Positions 23,122 to 36,100 of a DNA stretch of 64,000 bases are shown here, one piece after another; the stretch's first letter is position 1; the number at the start of each line of letters is the position of its first letter. Location: assembly GCA_963969345.1 (NCBI GenBank), contig OZ017770.1:5093246-5157245 (forward strand). Direction: 5' to 3'. The notes under the pieces were generated by a model. That model was not told the origin of the DNA and ran no database searches. It saw only the letters and a list, made by a program, of their open reading frames with translations. A program made the position numbers and the translations under genes. The DNA is from Turbatrix aceti (Eukaryota > Nematoda > Chromadorea > Rhabditida > Panagrolaimidae).

Positions 23122-26100
23122 TTTAAAACGCTGAAAAACCCAGAAATAATTATTTCGACGAAAAATGAATATGAATTCATACACCGTAGATAAACGCAAC
23201 GCGACAAGGGCATTTGTCACGAAATGATCATGGTATTAAAAGGTCTACCCATTATCACGGATAATGGTACAAAAAAATGAAGCTAAATACATTTCTGGAG
23301 CTGCTCGATTTCCGCGTAGGCACTTTTTGGATCACGCTATACCCGTCAAAAAAACAAAAAGCAATGCGAGGGTGTGACTGGTATGCATCACGCTTCCGAA
23401 AGAGCGTATGACAAAAAAAAAGTCTGGTATTCATTCGTAAACAAAAGTGTACATGCTCGTTTAACAACCATTCCCGCTATTGTGTCGAAAACTGAGAAAA
23501 ATAAATTTTTCTTAAACGTAACGCACCCAACCCAAAGTATGTGTACCATTGAAAAAAGGCTTGCTAGCTACTGCGAAGCATACAAAAAACCTTCCAAGCT
23601 ATCTCGCAGTTAGCTAACAGCTAGCTGTAAAATGACTGCCTCTAGGTCATGTCTATTTTAGTTGTACGCCAGTGCCATTGCTGTTATGTGCAGCTTGAAC
23701 AAATATAAAGGCAAAAGACCACAAAGTATAAAAGCTTCTTTGCCGTTTTTGTTTGTCCGTTTCACCACCATAGAAAGTATGTATGAAAAGTTAACGTGCC
23801 GTTTGCTTCACATATAGAACTTCCTGTGAAACAGGATGGGCACCGTGCAAATTAACACAAAAAAAAGTAACAAAAACAAAGACAGCTAATGCAGCCTTAC
23901 AATGACCGGTGGGGCACGTGCACATTAAAAAACATGGCTGGGCAACATTTTTGGCCGTTCTCCGCGGGCCATGTTTTATTTAATCAAAATCGGGGAGTTT
24001 TTGAAAGAACTTCACAAAAAACTAATATAATTTCAAAAACGTTCATGCAGAAAAAAATGTTAGGCTACCGAATGAATCAGCCACATTTTTATCAAGTTGG
24101 GTGTGAACCACAAGACATATGTACGTGGTAGTAATTTTGAACAAAAAAAAAGATAGAAAACGATCAAGTTTTTTGTTCCCTGCTAAACGTCGTGTTGTAA
24201 AAGAAAAAAAACGAACGCTCCTTTCTAACAATCCTTTTTTTCATAAATGGCAGCAGGCTCCTTTACGTCGAAGAAAAAAATCTGCAAATCGGAGGATTGG
24301 CATCATCACGCGATCCTTTGCACAATTTTTAGTAATGCGTAGGCTAAGAACACCACAGGGGATATATTTTGCATTAAGAATATGGAAAATGAATACTGTA
24401 GTAATATTACAATACGAACAATAAGAATAATGACTGTGTGATAAAATCCACCTCTGATAAAATTCCAAAGAACAGAGGCTTACGAAAAGAGATATGGATA
24501 TAATGGAAAATATTAAGCCCAGAAATCCGTTTAGCATCGCAGTCAGTTGTCATTTGCCTATGGGTAAAACGAACGAATATAATTTTAATAAAATAAACGA
24601 CTGACAAACGAACAGCGCAATTCCAGGGGCCGATGAGAGTACTGTCGAGAAGTCGAGAAAGGCCAAAAACGTAAACTAACTAAGTTTTTTTTATTCAACA
24701 AAAAAACAGGTTGTTAACTAATGGAAAAATACATTTAAGTTACCTGTTACTACGAAAGCCACAAAAAGTTGGTTAATATTTTGTGCGCAAAGAAAACTTT
24801 AAACAATAGGAAAATTGATTCGGTGAACAACAAAAAAGAAAGAAGAGACGACGACGACGATCATGCATTGCACTCGCTCACTCAACGCATCGTAAAGGAC
24901 GATTTTTGAGGAAAAAGCACCGGTGTCGGAAATGGAAACAATTTTTTAGAATACATCTGAATACACATTGGGATCAAAATCAAACAGTCACAACATTTGA
25001 AATGAATAGAAACGGTAAAGTAATCGAACAATATCATGATAATGTGAACTGAAGCATGTAATAAAAGACGAAGGCGTCTGTGTTCTCATCCATTCCCATC
25101 TTCCATCGCCATTCCCCCCTAAAAACCGCAGCCCTTCACAACCGGTGACAGAAGGCAAAAACGTCAAGTCACGATATATCGGTGAAATGTGTGTCGCGCA
25201 CTCGTGTCCGTAAGGCAACACGCAAATGCGCGTAGCGCACATCAACGTAAAATCTAAAAGCACTCGATGATAAAAATTCATGTCGCAGAGCTTGTGATGA
25301 CGGTGGCGGTAGCAGCAATGGTCGTCCGTGCGTTGTCGTCGTTGCTGGTTCGCGCAAAGGTGAATAATGGAAAGGGAGAGAGAGAGAGGGAGAGATAAAA
25401 TTGAGATTCAGAACGCCTGATGTTTGCGGTGTACAGCCGGGATACAGTTACTGTGCTAAGGTGCGCGCAAACTGCTAAACACAACAGAACGACATTGCGC
25501 GTGGTTGTCATAGGCTCACAGGTAGGTGAAAAATGTTCGCTTGTTTGTCCTAGTCCATCTTTCTTCTCTTCACCCTCAATACATAAATTCGTTGGAGGCA
25601 GTGTTGCGCACGTTGCCATGCGCACAGTTACTCACCCACCACTTCACCGCCACAGCTATGTCAGTGCATTTCATCCCCTTTCATTTATTTTTGTCTAAAC
25701 AAGTATCTTATCCAAACCAAGAGTCGCAGGATAAAGAAACCCCAGTAATCCTGTGAAATTCCGGCCGTCAATTAAGACAATTAAAAGTATACCACTCATT
25801 AAAAATTACTCGAAAGAAAACGCGAGCCAGCAGGATACTTTGAACGTCGAAAGCATGGAATAACGAATTTTGGGAGCAAAGAAATCACGAACAAAGCATG
25901 GCCATACCAAAATGTTGCCACCAAACTTACGAATAAGGCGGAAAGAAGCCTCACGAGATTTTGAATGCAAATAAGCTCTCAGCCGCAAAAAATTAGATGC
26001 CGCATTCTTTCTTTTGGAGAGAAGGGCGAAGGCGAAGCACGATAAAAGTCGAAGTATAGAAGCCGCTTGACAAATCCACCGCCCCAGGGCGGCACAAGTG

Positions 26101-27103
26101 ACAAACAACATAGGATGTCAGGGCGTGAACATGAGAGACGATAATTTATTGTTGTTCAGACTTTCTTTTTTTATACAACAAACGAATTTCAAAGCCATCC
26201 ATGAATATTTTACACAAGTATCAGAAAATTAAATTCATTGGCCGATACTTTTGATGTGCGCAAAAAATTGTAAGAAAACCTGTACACGCAATATATCATT
26301 GTAAAGTGAACGAGAACATCACTGATAACAGAAAAACATTATGTGCAATGGTGTAATTGTATACACGTTCCAAATGAGCGAAACACCGGCAGGCAGAAAA
26401 ATGTGGTACTGCTACGGGAGCGAATGAGCAAAAAAGGAAGCGAAGCGTTTTACACAATGCTATTGATGAACGCGCGCGTGCTCTTTGTTCTCGAAGGTCT
26501 TGGCGCGACAACTGTGGTTAAGCTTTTTTGAGTCTCCATAGTGCGGCAATCTCCCTTGGTGCTTTTTTTAAATTTATGGCTTTCATTCTTGACTGTTCAC
26601 TTTCTTACACGATGCTAGACCACACCTGCATATATGTGAACGGTTGTCATGTTGCTGTTTTTTTCCACAGTCGCTTATTTTCTTTGCTGCCGACAGTCGG
26701 CTTTTTCAAACTTTAGATACTCGATTTACCAACCTTTAATTAGCGTTGTGTGGGAAGATTTTATGTCCCCATGGAACGGGAAGATTGGCTTTTTAATGGT
26801 GCTCAGTTTTTTTTCTTCAGCGAATTTTTTTGTACCAGCTGGGCGTGATTTCGTTGGCGCGCGCTGGTGTGTGCTAGCTACCTCGAGGTATCGATTATAC
26901 ATTCATTTATCCTTCCGCTTTTCAGTCGCGATTGCCAGTATTACAGTTTGCACTAGTTTATCGTTTATGGCTTCGGCGTCGACGTAAGTTTTGGCCTTAC
27001 ATCTTAGTTTCACGAGACCCAACGGTATGTTTTGCAGACTCGTAACCCACACTTTTATCGTGTAGCATAGAAACTTTCTGAGAATTTTGCTCGTTTCTCT
27101 ACA
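23122..27103. other. Large AT-rich intergenic region
   Basis: Nearly 4 kb lies between two divergent genes, APL-1 and the giant gene. It holds both promoter regions, a GA microsatellite near 25376-25395, and one weak small-gene candidate (24988-25511, listed separately). A 5' untranslated exon of the giant gene may lie around 26950-27100, where a CGAC|GTAAGT donor (26981) and a TTTTGCAG acceptor (to about 27039) are visible. Otherwise I see nothing supported. Confidence 0.5.
24988..25511 (-). CDS. Candidate secreted cysteine-rich protein (low confidence)
   Basis: A two-exon reading, 25511-25452 joined to 25344-24988, would encode 138 residues. It has a hydrophobic N-terminus typical of a signal peptide (NVVLLCLAVCAHL), a basic QRRQR segment right at the splice junction that could be a proprotein cleavage site, then several cysteines (DDHCCYRH, KLCDM, LMCATRIC, GHECATH, TGCEG). 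Intron borders are GTAACT and a long pyrimidine tract ending ACCAG. Against it: no recognised family, no clear AATAAA downstream, and several other frames are open in the same GC-richer patch. Confidence 0.25.
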
Positions 27104-30100
27104 ATGAAAAAGAACTCAACGGGCATGAACCCTGTTCCGGGAGAATCAATGTTTCCGAGTGCCACATCGCAGGTGAGTTTTTTGCCATATACGCTTGTTT
27201 TTTGAGTACATATGACTTGTTTCTAGCAGGCGAATAGAATTGTTTCTTTGTTCCAACAACACCAAGAACAGGATCCTTTACAGCAACAACATGATCGTCG
27301 ATCGCAACAGCTTCGACAACACGAGCGCCAACATCCACAGCTTCAACCGCAACAACAACAACCCCAGCTTCAGCCGAATGTCGTGTTCAACGTCAGTTTT
27401 TATAAAAGTGCACGTAGGCTCATAAAATTTTACGGGGTTTTATTTTTAGGCACCACCGGCACCTTCTTTACCACAGCAAATATTACAACAACAACAACAA
27501 CGAGATGCCGCCTTGCGGAATCAGGAATTTTTGCAAGCGTTCTTGCAACATCAAAATCAATTTCGAGCTCAGGTCCCGCAACAACAACCTTTGCAGCCGT
27601 CTTTTCCTTCACCAGCGGCCGTGTTGCCTCCTCCATTGCCACCGCCTCAACCACAGATTCCACAAATTCCACAGGAACTCATGTCCGTGATTTATTCTAA
27701 CCCTCAATTTCTGCAAAACATGATGCAACAAATGCAACAGCAACCGGCTCTTCAGCAGGTTCAACCGCCGCCACAACAGCCTGTGCACCATCAAAATCCA
27801 CAGCTTCAGGCACAGACGATTCAGCAGGTTATGCAACTTCAGGTTCAGCAGCACGCTCTACAACAATTTCGCGCTGTTCAACAAGCTCAGCTTCCTGCGC
27901 AGTCTTCTTTTCAACAACTTTTCCAGAAGGCTCAGCAAATCGCGGCTTTACACGCCCAACAAGCACTGAGAAATCAGCAATCCGAACTTCAGAGACTGCA
28001 GGCTGAAGCCCAGGCACGGGTTCAGGAAGCACAAGCAAGAGCCGAAGCGCAAGCGTTGGCTGAAGCAGAAGCAAAAGCCCGGAGAGAAGCCGAAGCCCTC
28101 GCCCAAGCCGAGGCTCTGGCACAAAAAGAAGCGGAAGAACGGGCGCGAGCAGAAGCCGAGGCTAGAAGACGGAGAGAAGCCGAAGCACGTGCTCGAGCCG
28201 AAGCTGAAGCCAGGGCGCGGAGAGAAGCTGAATTGAAAGCGCGAAGAGAAGCCGAAGCTCGAGCACGCGCAGAAGCCGAAGCTAAGGCGCGGCGAGAGGC
28301 TGAAGCCAAGGCGCGAGCCGAAGCCGAGGCTAAAGCCCGACAAGAAGCAGAAGCGAAAGCGCGGGCCAAAGCAGAAGCCAAGGCAAAGAAGGAAGCTGAA
28401 GCCAAAGCACGGGCGGCAGCTCGAGCACAGGCTCGTGCTCAGGCAAAAGCACAAGCCCGAGAAAAAGCTGCAGCTCAGGCCCGAGCTCAAACAGACTCGG
28501 AAGCACAGAAACGTGCAGTATTTCAGCAAACTGTTGTTGCGAATTTTGCTCAATTATCCCCGATGATGCAGCAACACGCGCTGCAACAACTGGCAATGTC
28601 TGCGATGTCAAATTTGACTCCGGAACCTTCACCGAGCGGGAGTCAGCAAGCACAGCCTTCTGCGTTTCATCCACCGCAAAATCAGCATGCACACCTTCAG
28701 CCAAGCCCTGCTTCCAGCTCCGTAAATGCATCTCAAGCACCCGCAGCGTCTTCATCTTCGTTTGCCTCACTTCCACCACCGCCGCCATTGAAACCAGCAG
28801 ATGCCTTTCAAATTGCTCAGTTTCTAAATCGCGTTACTCCGGCACAAATCATCGGAGGCGTGCAACCGTCTTACAACGCTCAGGTTTTTCACAATACGCA
28901 ACCTCAACATCAGGCGCCAGAACAACAGCCCGCGACAGTCTCGCTAATCGGTGTCAAGGTGCCCAATATGACCGTTCAACAGCCATCTACGGTTAGCATG
29001 GGACCGTTACCGGCGTACGCAACTGCGCCGACTCCGCCACCACCTGAAATGTCGGCTGTGAGGTCGATATCAGCGTCGAAGCGGAAACTGCCCCCTGAAC
29101 ATCCCCATACGGCTATCAAGTCGCCGACTTTGGCGGTGGTAAAGGAATCTAGATCATCGCTGAGCAGTCAGCCACGCCGGGATGCTCCATCTCGTAACGC
29201 GCCTTCCGAACGCGTATTGGGGCCTGTTTTCGAACGTCCTCCTACTGCCGGGCGATCGGGGGTTTCAGAATCACGTTTTGTTCCTGTTCAGCATCCTTCT
29301 CAGCCGAATCAGGCTAATTTTGTCATTCCCACAACGATTCCTCAACATTTTCATGCCACGCCTCCTGCGCAACATAGTGCGAAGCCTACGACTCCTTTCG
29401 ATGTCGCTGAAATCATTCGCAAATCGACGGCGCCTACTCCACCTGCTGTACCTGTCAAATCACCTCCTTTGGCGCAGACAACACCAGGGCGACCAGCAAA
29501 AAGGCATTCTGTCGATGAACCAGGTTCTCGCACTTCTTTGACACCAAAGTCGGCGCCCCAACGAACACCTACGGCATCCCAGATGCCTTCCAGTTCCACT
29601 TCTCGGCCACAAGCTTCCGAAAAGTCAGTTGCGGATTCCGAAGAGCCGACTACTCTGTCTCCGACGACCGCTACCACGTCGACTACTCCACCCCTGTCGT
29701 CCCCCCCTCCTGAGGAGCCCGTCGTCATCGTGGAGACCGAGGAACAAAGAGAAGAGCGGTTGATGAAGGAATACCTGCACGACTTCATCTATGGGATCCC
29801 GGGCACTGCCTACAAGTTGCAAGATTGTCTCTCTAGTACAATCGAAGAAAATGGCAAGACCATCAAAGTGATCGAGGTTTCTTCTGTCAAAGCTGCAAAA
29901 ACGCTCATCATAACCGAAACAGCTTTTCTGGAGTACATAACCATGAATTACCGAATTCGCTATACCGCTGAGGATTTAAATTCTGCATCGGATATCCAAG
30001 AGCTGTTGAACAAGTTTCGTGACAAGATTATCCAAAGAAACGTCGGTCATCCTGATCACCAGCGCTACGAGATTATGAGTGCTCGTGCTGTGCGACGTGA

Positions 30101-33100
30101 ATTGGAAGAACTTCGGCAAACCCAGCTCCTTCAGGCTCTTGAAGAACAAAGTTTAGTGCCTCGAAACAAAGAGCGAGAAAACGATTTTATAAAAACGTGC
30201 TCAAATCTGGCTGCTGAGCTGGGGGATCAGGCTCGTGGCTTGCCTTCATCGAAGGCCACGACTCCCGGGCTTCCACGCAAAGAGATCAATCCGGCAGACA
30301 AGGAACTTATAGAAATCCTTAGGGCAAAAAAGTGGGACAGTGCCCTTAACGAAGAGTGAGTTTTTTTTGCTGGAATCCATTTTATTGACAGTTTCATTAT
30401 TTTCAGGCCGGATGAAGATTCCGAACCCGTAGAAATAGACGACGCAGCTGCTGTTGAATTGCTCGAAAATTTTCATAATCATAAAGAAACTGGGCTAATT
30501 TCTAATGGCACGAAAAGTCGGCTTTGTCTTCCAAGGCTTGTACCGAGCAAACATCTCTCCTCCTTGGTCAAGAAGATTCCTCTGGAGCAAGCCGGTCCGA
30601 GCAGTTCAGCCGATAAGACCCCCGGTGTTAAGTGGTATTTCCCGCAAATGGCCAGTATATACGATTCTGATTCTGAGTTGTACCCGAAAGCCAATAAGGA
30701 GATCGTTGTACTCCCTTCTTTCATCTTCCCGAAAATGATCACCCCAAAATTTTTCAATCAAGGGCGGAAATCAAAACGGCTTTTCGGGGTCGTTCCAACG
30801 GATACTCTTACTGATGTCAATGGCATTATATTCGAAAAGTGTGCCGAACGGCGCCTGACGATGTCAACCGAACGTTTTGTTACCATCATGGAAGCATTGA
30901 ATCCGAAATTGGTGCGCTACCTGATGCAGGACCTAAGCGTAAGTTAAAATAAGTGAAATGTTGTTTTACTGTTTTTTTTATTTCAGGCGATACCATTTTG
31001 TGAGCCTCGATGGCTTCAGCAACCGTACGCAGCCGAGACATTACTGTCAATGCCAGTAGTTAATATGCAGCGAGGAATTCAGTTGTTGGGCTTCAGGAGT
31101 ATGCACGAAATTATTCTTCGTGTTTCAAAGGTGAGAATTTTGTTTGGCATTTTTGTCCCAACTTATTTTTCTTCAGTCGCTACTATGCATGGAAAAACCT
31201 ATGAAAAGAGACTTACGTGGACGCTGGGTGTGTTCTGTGAACGCCAAGAAATTTATCAAGGAATTCCTTCCGTCGACATGGACTGCTTTCAGTGAAGAAA
31301 ACGCCGCAGCCGTACAGGTAATCATGGCTCTTCAAACCTACCGAGCAGTGCTAGTCATCAACAAGTTCTGTACAGAGGAGCTAAAAGAAAAAGCCGACGA
31401 AGTTGCTGCTTTCTGCTCTCTTCGGAAAAAGTCAAGATATTTTCACAGGGCACTTGCGCCTAGCAATGCGCCTCGTTGGACAAGGTTTATCGATCCCGAA
31501 AACGCAGAATCTTTTTTTCTGGCTTCGTTACAATGGCGTAGTTTTTATGGTTGGTTTAATATTTTTGCTTTTCAAGTTTTTGAACTTGAAACTTTTTTAG
31601 AAAACATTTTGAATGCCATAATGACAGCTCCAAATCCAAACGGCAACCGAAAAATGATCGAAATTTTGAAAGAAATCTGCCGTGAAAAGAAAGATATCCT
31701 CATCGTAGACACGGATGTTGTAACACCGGATGAACGACCTCCGACTGATGAATACACCGTGTGGAAGGTTCTGCATTACCTCAAAATTGGATTTGCCAAG
31801 AGCAGGCGTGCTTTGAATGCGTTAACCGATCCTCAAATAACCATTCTGCCCAACGATTCGTATTTGATTGATTTTACAAAGCCGAAGAAAGAATCCAACA
31901 AAAAACGAAGCAAACGGATCAAGAAAAAGAAACGCGCCGCTCGAAACATTCCAATAATCGACCTCGAGGCTGAAGCGAACTCAGAAGCTGTGCCTACAAA
32001 TTTTGTATCCAACTATTTGGCTGCGAAAAAACCAACTGCACAATCGCAGCCGAATTCAGATTTGCAGTCAGCGACAGCGGTGAACATCCAGGAAAATGGC
32101 GAATTAAACTACGACAATTCCATTTATTCTGAGGAATATTTGGATGCTCTTCTGGCATCTGACAACGAAATGGAGGTTGCCGAGTTCATGGAAAACGCTT
32201 GTCAGCACCCCGAAGAGCCGAGAGAAGAAACTCCGAAAAACAGCGTCGATGCAAATCAGCATGAAAAAACTACTGTCATTTCGCTCGATATCGACAGCGT
32301 TTCGGATGTTCCGATGCAAGACGCTACGCGTACCAAGTTGGAGAAAAAGCGTAAGGATCACCGAAATAACGTCGTTCTTCATCGGGCTTCAAGATCGCTC
32401 AGTCCTGTAGCCTCTGATGTGCGGGAAATTTCTTCCAAGCGGCCATTTCCCAGTATAGAAAGATCTGATGGCGAACCTGGAACGAGCGCGTCTGAGCCTT
32501 TTGCTTCCCTCGTTCAGCCAAAGCTGCCACGAACCCTGGACGGCGAAACCGGTATTGATTTTTGCATGCCGTATTTGCAAAATTCACTACGGATCACGGT
32601 ACGACTCCCCAAGAAGTTAGTGCAGTCGAAGAAACTCTCAGTTATTTCTGAAGAGAATGAACCGATGAATAAGAAAAATAATGATGCGACTCAATCAGCG
32701 ACCATGGAGGATGCAGAACGCCAATTGGCCGAAAAAATCATCGCTGATATAGACAAATTGGCCCAAACTATCGAAAAGGTGCCGAATAATTTTACGGATG
32801 AACAGAATATCGACATTGTGCTGAAAAGTCTCGACAAAGGCACTACTGCAAAACTTGGATCTCCGCAAATGAATTCTGTTTTGGATTTGAATGTCGCAGG
32901 TCTTCTGGATGCTCAAAAGCCTGTTCCTTTACTGAACGACAGTGCAGCTATTGATTGCGATCGATTTGTTGCTTACAATGCTTACTGCGAACAACTGGAA
33001 GGCGCGGACGAAGTCATGGACACGTCACTGGACCAATTTACCCATCAACTCCGACGGAAACGCCGTGTTTTTGACAGGATGCGATGGGTTACGACCGAAG

Positions 33101-36100
33101 ATGGCGAAGTCATCGGACTCAAGTGTCAAGGCGGCAAGTTGCGCTTTGTTGATCGAGACTACGAAGTCTGCGACGACGACGAGACGCCTGATACAGACAA
33201 GTCCACCTGCCCAAAGGTGCAAAATGTCGAGCACCAGCAGCAGGCACAGAACTCGAATTTGCCTCTTCCCGGCAAGGAATATGCCAAATGGCTGGAGAAT
33301 CTTGTTTGCGCTGAAGGATTTGCGTTCAGTGGTTTTGAGGCTGCTTCCCTCCAGATTGAACGTCTTTTTGACTTGTACATCGAAAATCTGAAGCTGCTCT
33401 TTCCCGAATGCGTTGAGGCTATTTTCAAGTGCATTGACCTCTACGAAGACCCGCATAACATTGTTCACCCGTACTTGAAGTTCATCTTGTCTATGCGAGG
33501 GTCGTATTGGATGCGGACGACTATCATCGAATCCGACGATCCTCTGGCTTACGATGAACCGTCTGATATCCAGAGTCACGATGGAAGAGTGCTTCGAATC
33601 TATGAAAGGGTACGTTTTTTGTATTTTTTATAGCCACATACTTGTCTACTTTTAGCTGAAAGAGTGGACTGATATCTTGCTTGACGATGTGTACACCCTC
33701 AACGAGAAACACGGCATTTTCACAGAACTTGAGATGATCAGAAAATGGTCGTACTTCTACCATATTACCGTGGAAGCCAAGGACGATGAATCACCTGAGT
33801 CGGCGGCAGAGCCTGCGGCTTCTACGCAGCCCGTTGCCAACAATGCCCCGGAGAAACAGCCTCCAGTGACGCGTGCTCCAGAGAAGCAGACTCCAGTGGC
33901 GCGTGCCCCAGAGAAGCAGACTCCCGTGACGCAAGTTGCAGAGAAACAGACTCCAGTGGCGCGTGCCCCAGAGAAACAGACGCCTGTTGCTTGTGCCCCA
34001 GAGAAGCAGACTCCTGCGAAGCGTGTACCCGAAAAACAGACTCCCGTGAAACGTCCTGCACCTGCTGCGTAAGTATATTTTTGCATTTCAGTTTTATCTT
34101 TTACAATTTTTTGCAGGAAAAAGGCAAAAAATTCCAAAGAATCGGAAGAGACCAAAGAATCGGACGAAAGCGAGCCTGAGGAAGAAGATTTATTAGAAAC
34201 AAACAAGCTTTATCTTTGTCACAGGCTGCATTACCAATCAATGAACGGCAAAGTTGACAACCAAAGGCTCATCGAGGCCTCTAACTTCGCAGCCGATGTC
34301 ATAGCGGATATAGGCGATACGGAGCAGAGGGAACTGACCAGAATGGACGGTTTGCTTGCTGCAGTCAGGCATTTGACGGAAAATGGAAAACGTCAACTAC
34401 CCCCAGTGGTATGTTTTATATCACATCAAACCCATGTTTTTTTTAATAAGTTATCATTTTTTAGCTTGAGGACACTGTGTTGCACAATAACGATGAACTT
34501 CTCCTTCGAGATGTAGCAGATATGCAGCGTTCCATTGTTCCCCCGCGGACGGATCCTATTCTTCAAGATTCTGGAGAGGCTGCTACAAGTTCTACGGCAT
34601 CAACCGGCGTTACTAACACCGAGGCAATCACATCGATCTTGGAACAGTTCAACGGAGCAGACCACGAGCATATTCTGTGTACCAACTCATTGGCAACTCA
34701 CGTACACACAAGGGATCCGCTCACCCCACCCGATGGCCAATTGACGAAAGACGCTTTGGTATGTTCTAAAATTTTATTTTCTGTTCAAAAGTAATTCAAA
34801 CGTTTTCAGTATGAATTGGACTTTCTGGACAGCGATTACGGTGATGCAATATATTCTACCGGCCTGTTGGCGGCGCGATACGCTTGGCTGTTTGACCGAA
34901 TGATGGAACTCGGTACTCGAGCACTGACAACTTTCAATCGGTCAGATTTCGAGTTTCTGGTGGTTAAGAACTTTGATCGTCATTGCAAGCGGGTTCCGAA
35001 GGCCAAGCAGCCTCTGTTCACGAAGAAACCGGAGGTTGCAGACGACGGACTTCGGCGGGAAAAAGATGCTGCGGCCGCTGCCTACGCCGAGCGTTCGCCA
35101 AAGAGGCTCAGGCGTCTTCTTCGGCAGTACATACGCGACGTCAAAGCTAGTCGAAAGCCTGCTACTGAAAAGCCACCGACACCAATTCCGGTCAATGAAA
35201 CAACCCCAGATGATGCTTGCGAAGGCGACAACGTTGAAGAAGTTGAATCCGGTTTGTCGTCGAGTGAATCGGAACTGGAAAGTGATCTGGAGTCTTTGGA
35301 TGAAGAAGAAAGCCTTATTCCTGATCCTGCTACTGTGAACTTTAACGAAGCCGATCAATGGACGGATGACAACGAAGATGACGAGGAAGTCAACGTCATC
35401 AATCCCGAAGAACTACTGGAGAATGAGCCCGAGACGAGAACCACAAAGCGCAAGGGCAAAACCATTGTCGTCGTTGATCCGGCACTGCTAACGCCAAAAC
35501 GCAAACCCGGAGAAGACATTTCCGCTGAATTCTACGCAAAACGAGAAGCGAAACGCGCTCGGCGTCTGGCAAGAAGGCAGGAGCTTTACGGCACGGAAGC
35601 AGATCAGGTCTTAAACCGAAAAGTCGATCCTAATGATGTCCTCGATGAGACAGGCCGGCACTCATTGCATCTCCTGAGTGGGCAATGGGCCGTAGACAGC
35701 ACGAATACCTTCGTCGAACGCGGAACTGACGATCGTCCCGTCTTGGATCTGCAACGCAAGCTTGAATCCAAGCCAGCGTGGAAACGGGCACTCAAAAGAC
35801 AAGAAAAACGTGCTGAGGTGCAGAAAAAGGTCAACACCAAGGTACCTATGACCGCTTTTGCAAAGTGTCTTCTTGACAAAGTTACAAACCAGCACGATTG
35901 TCTGCCAAGCAGCTCGACTGCCGAACAGCCGGCTAAACGATTTGGTCCTGTGAATGAATCACCGCTTGCCAAATACTCGTATAACAAGGACAGCATTCCT
36001 CTGGAGTTTGCTACTCGACCGGATCCCATTCCTATGGATCCTGCGGCTCTCGGCGAAGACGTCGAGGTCGATGTTGGCAACGAGCTTCCGTCGCCTTTCA

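Noticed and set aside
27948..28788. Minus-strand ORFs rich in Ala/Ser or Phe/Gly opposite the giant gene
   Set aside because: These are shadows of the A/E/R repeat; low-complexity antisense frames.
33841..34060. CRISPR-like regular repeats
   Set aside because: The 30-bp units are contiguous without spacers and in frame within a eukaryotic exon; they are a coding tandem repeat.
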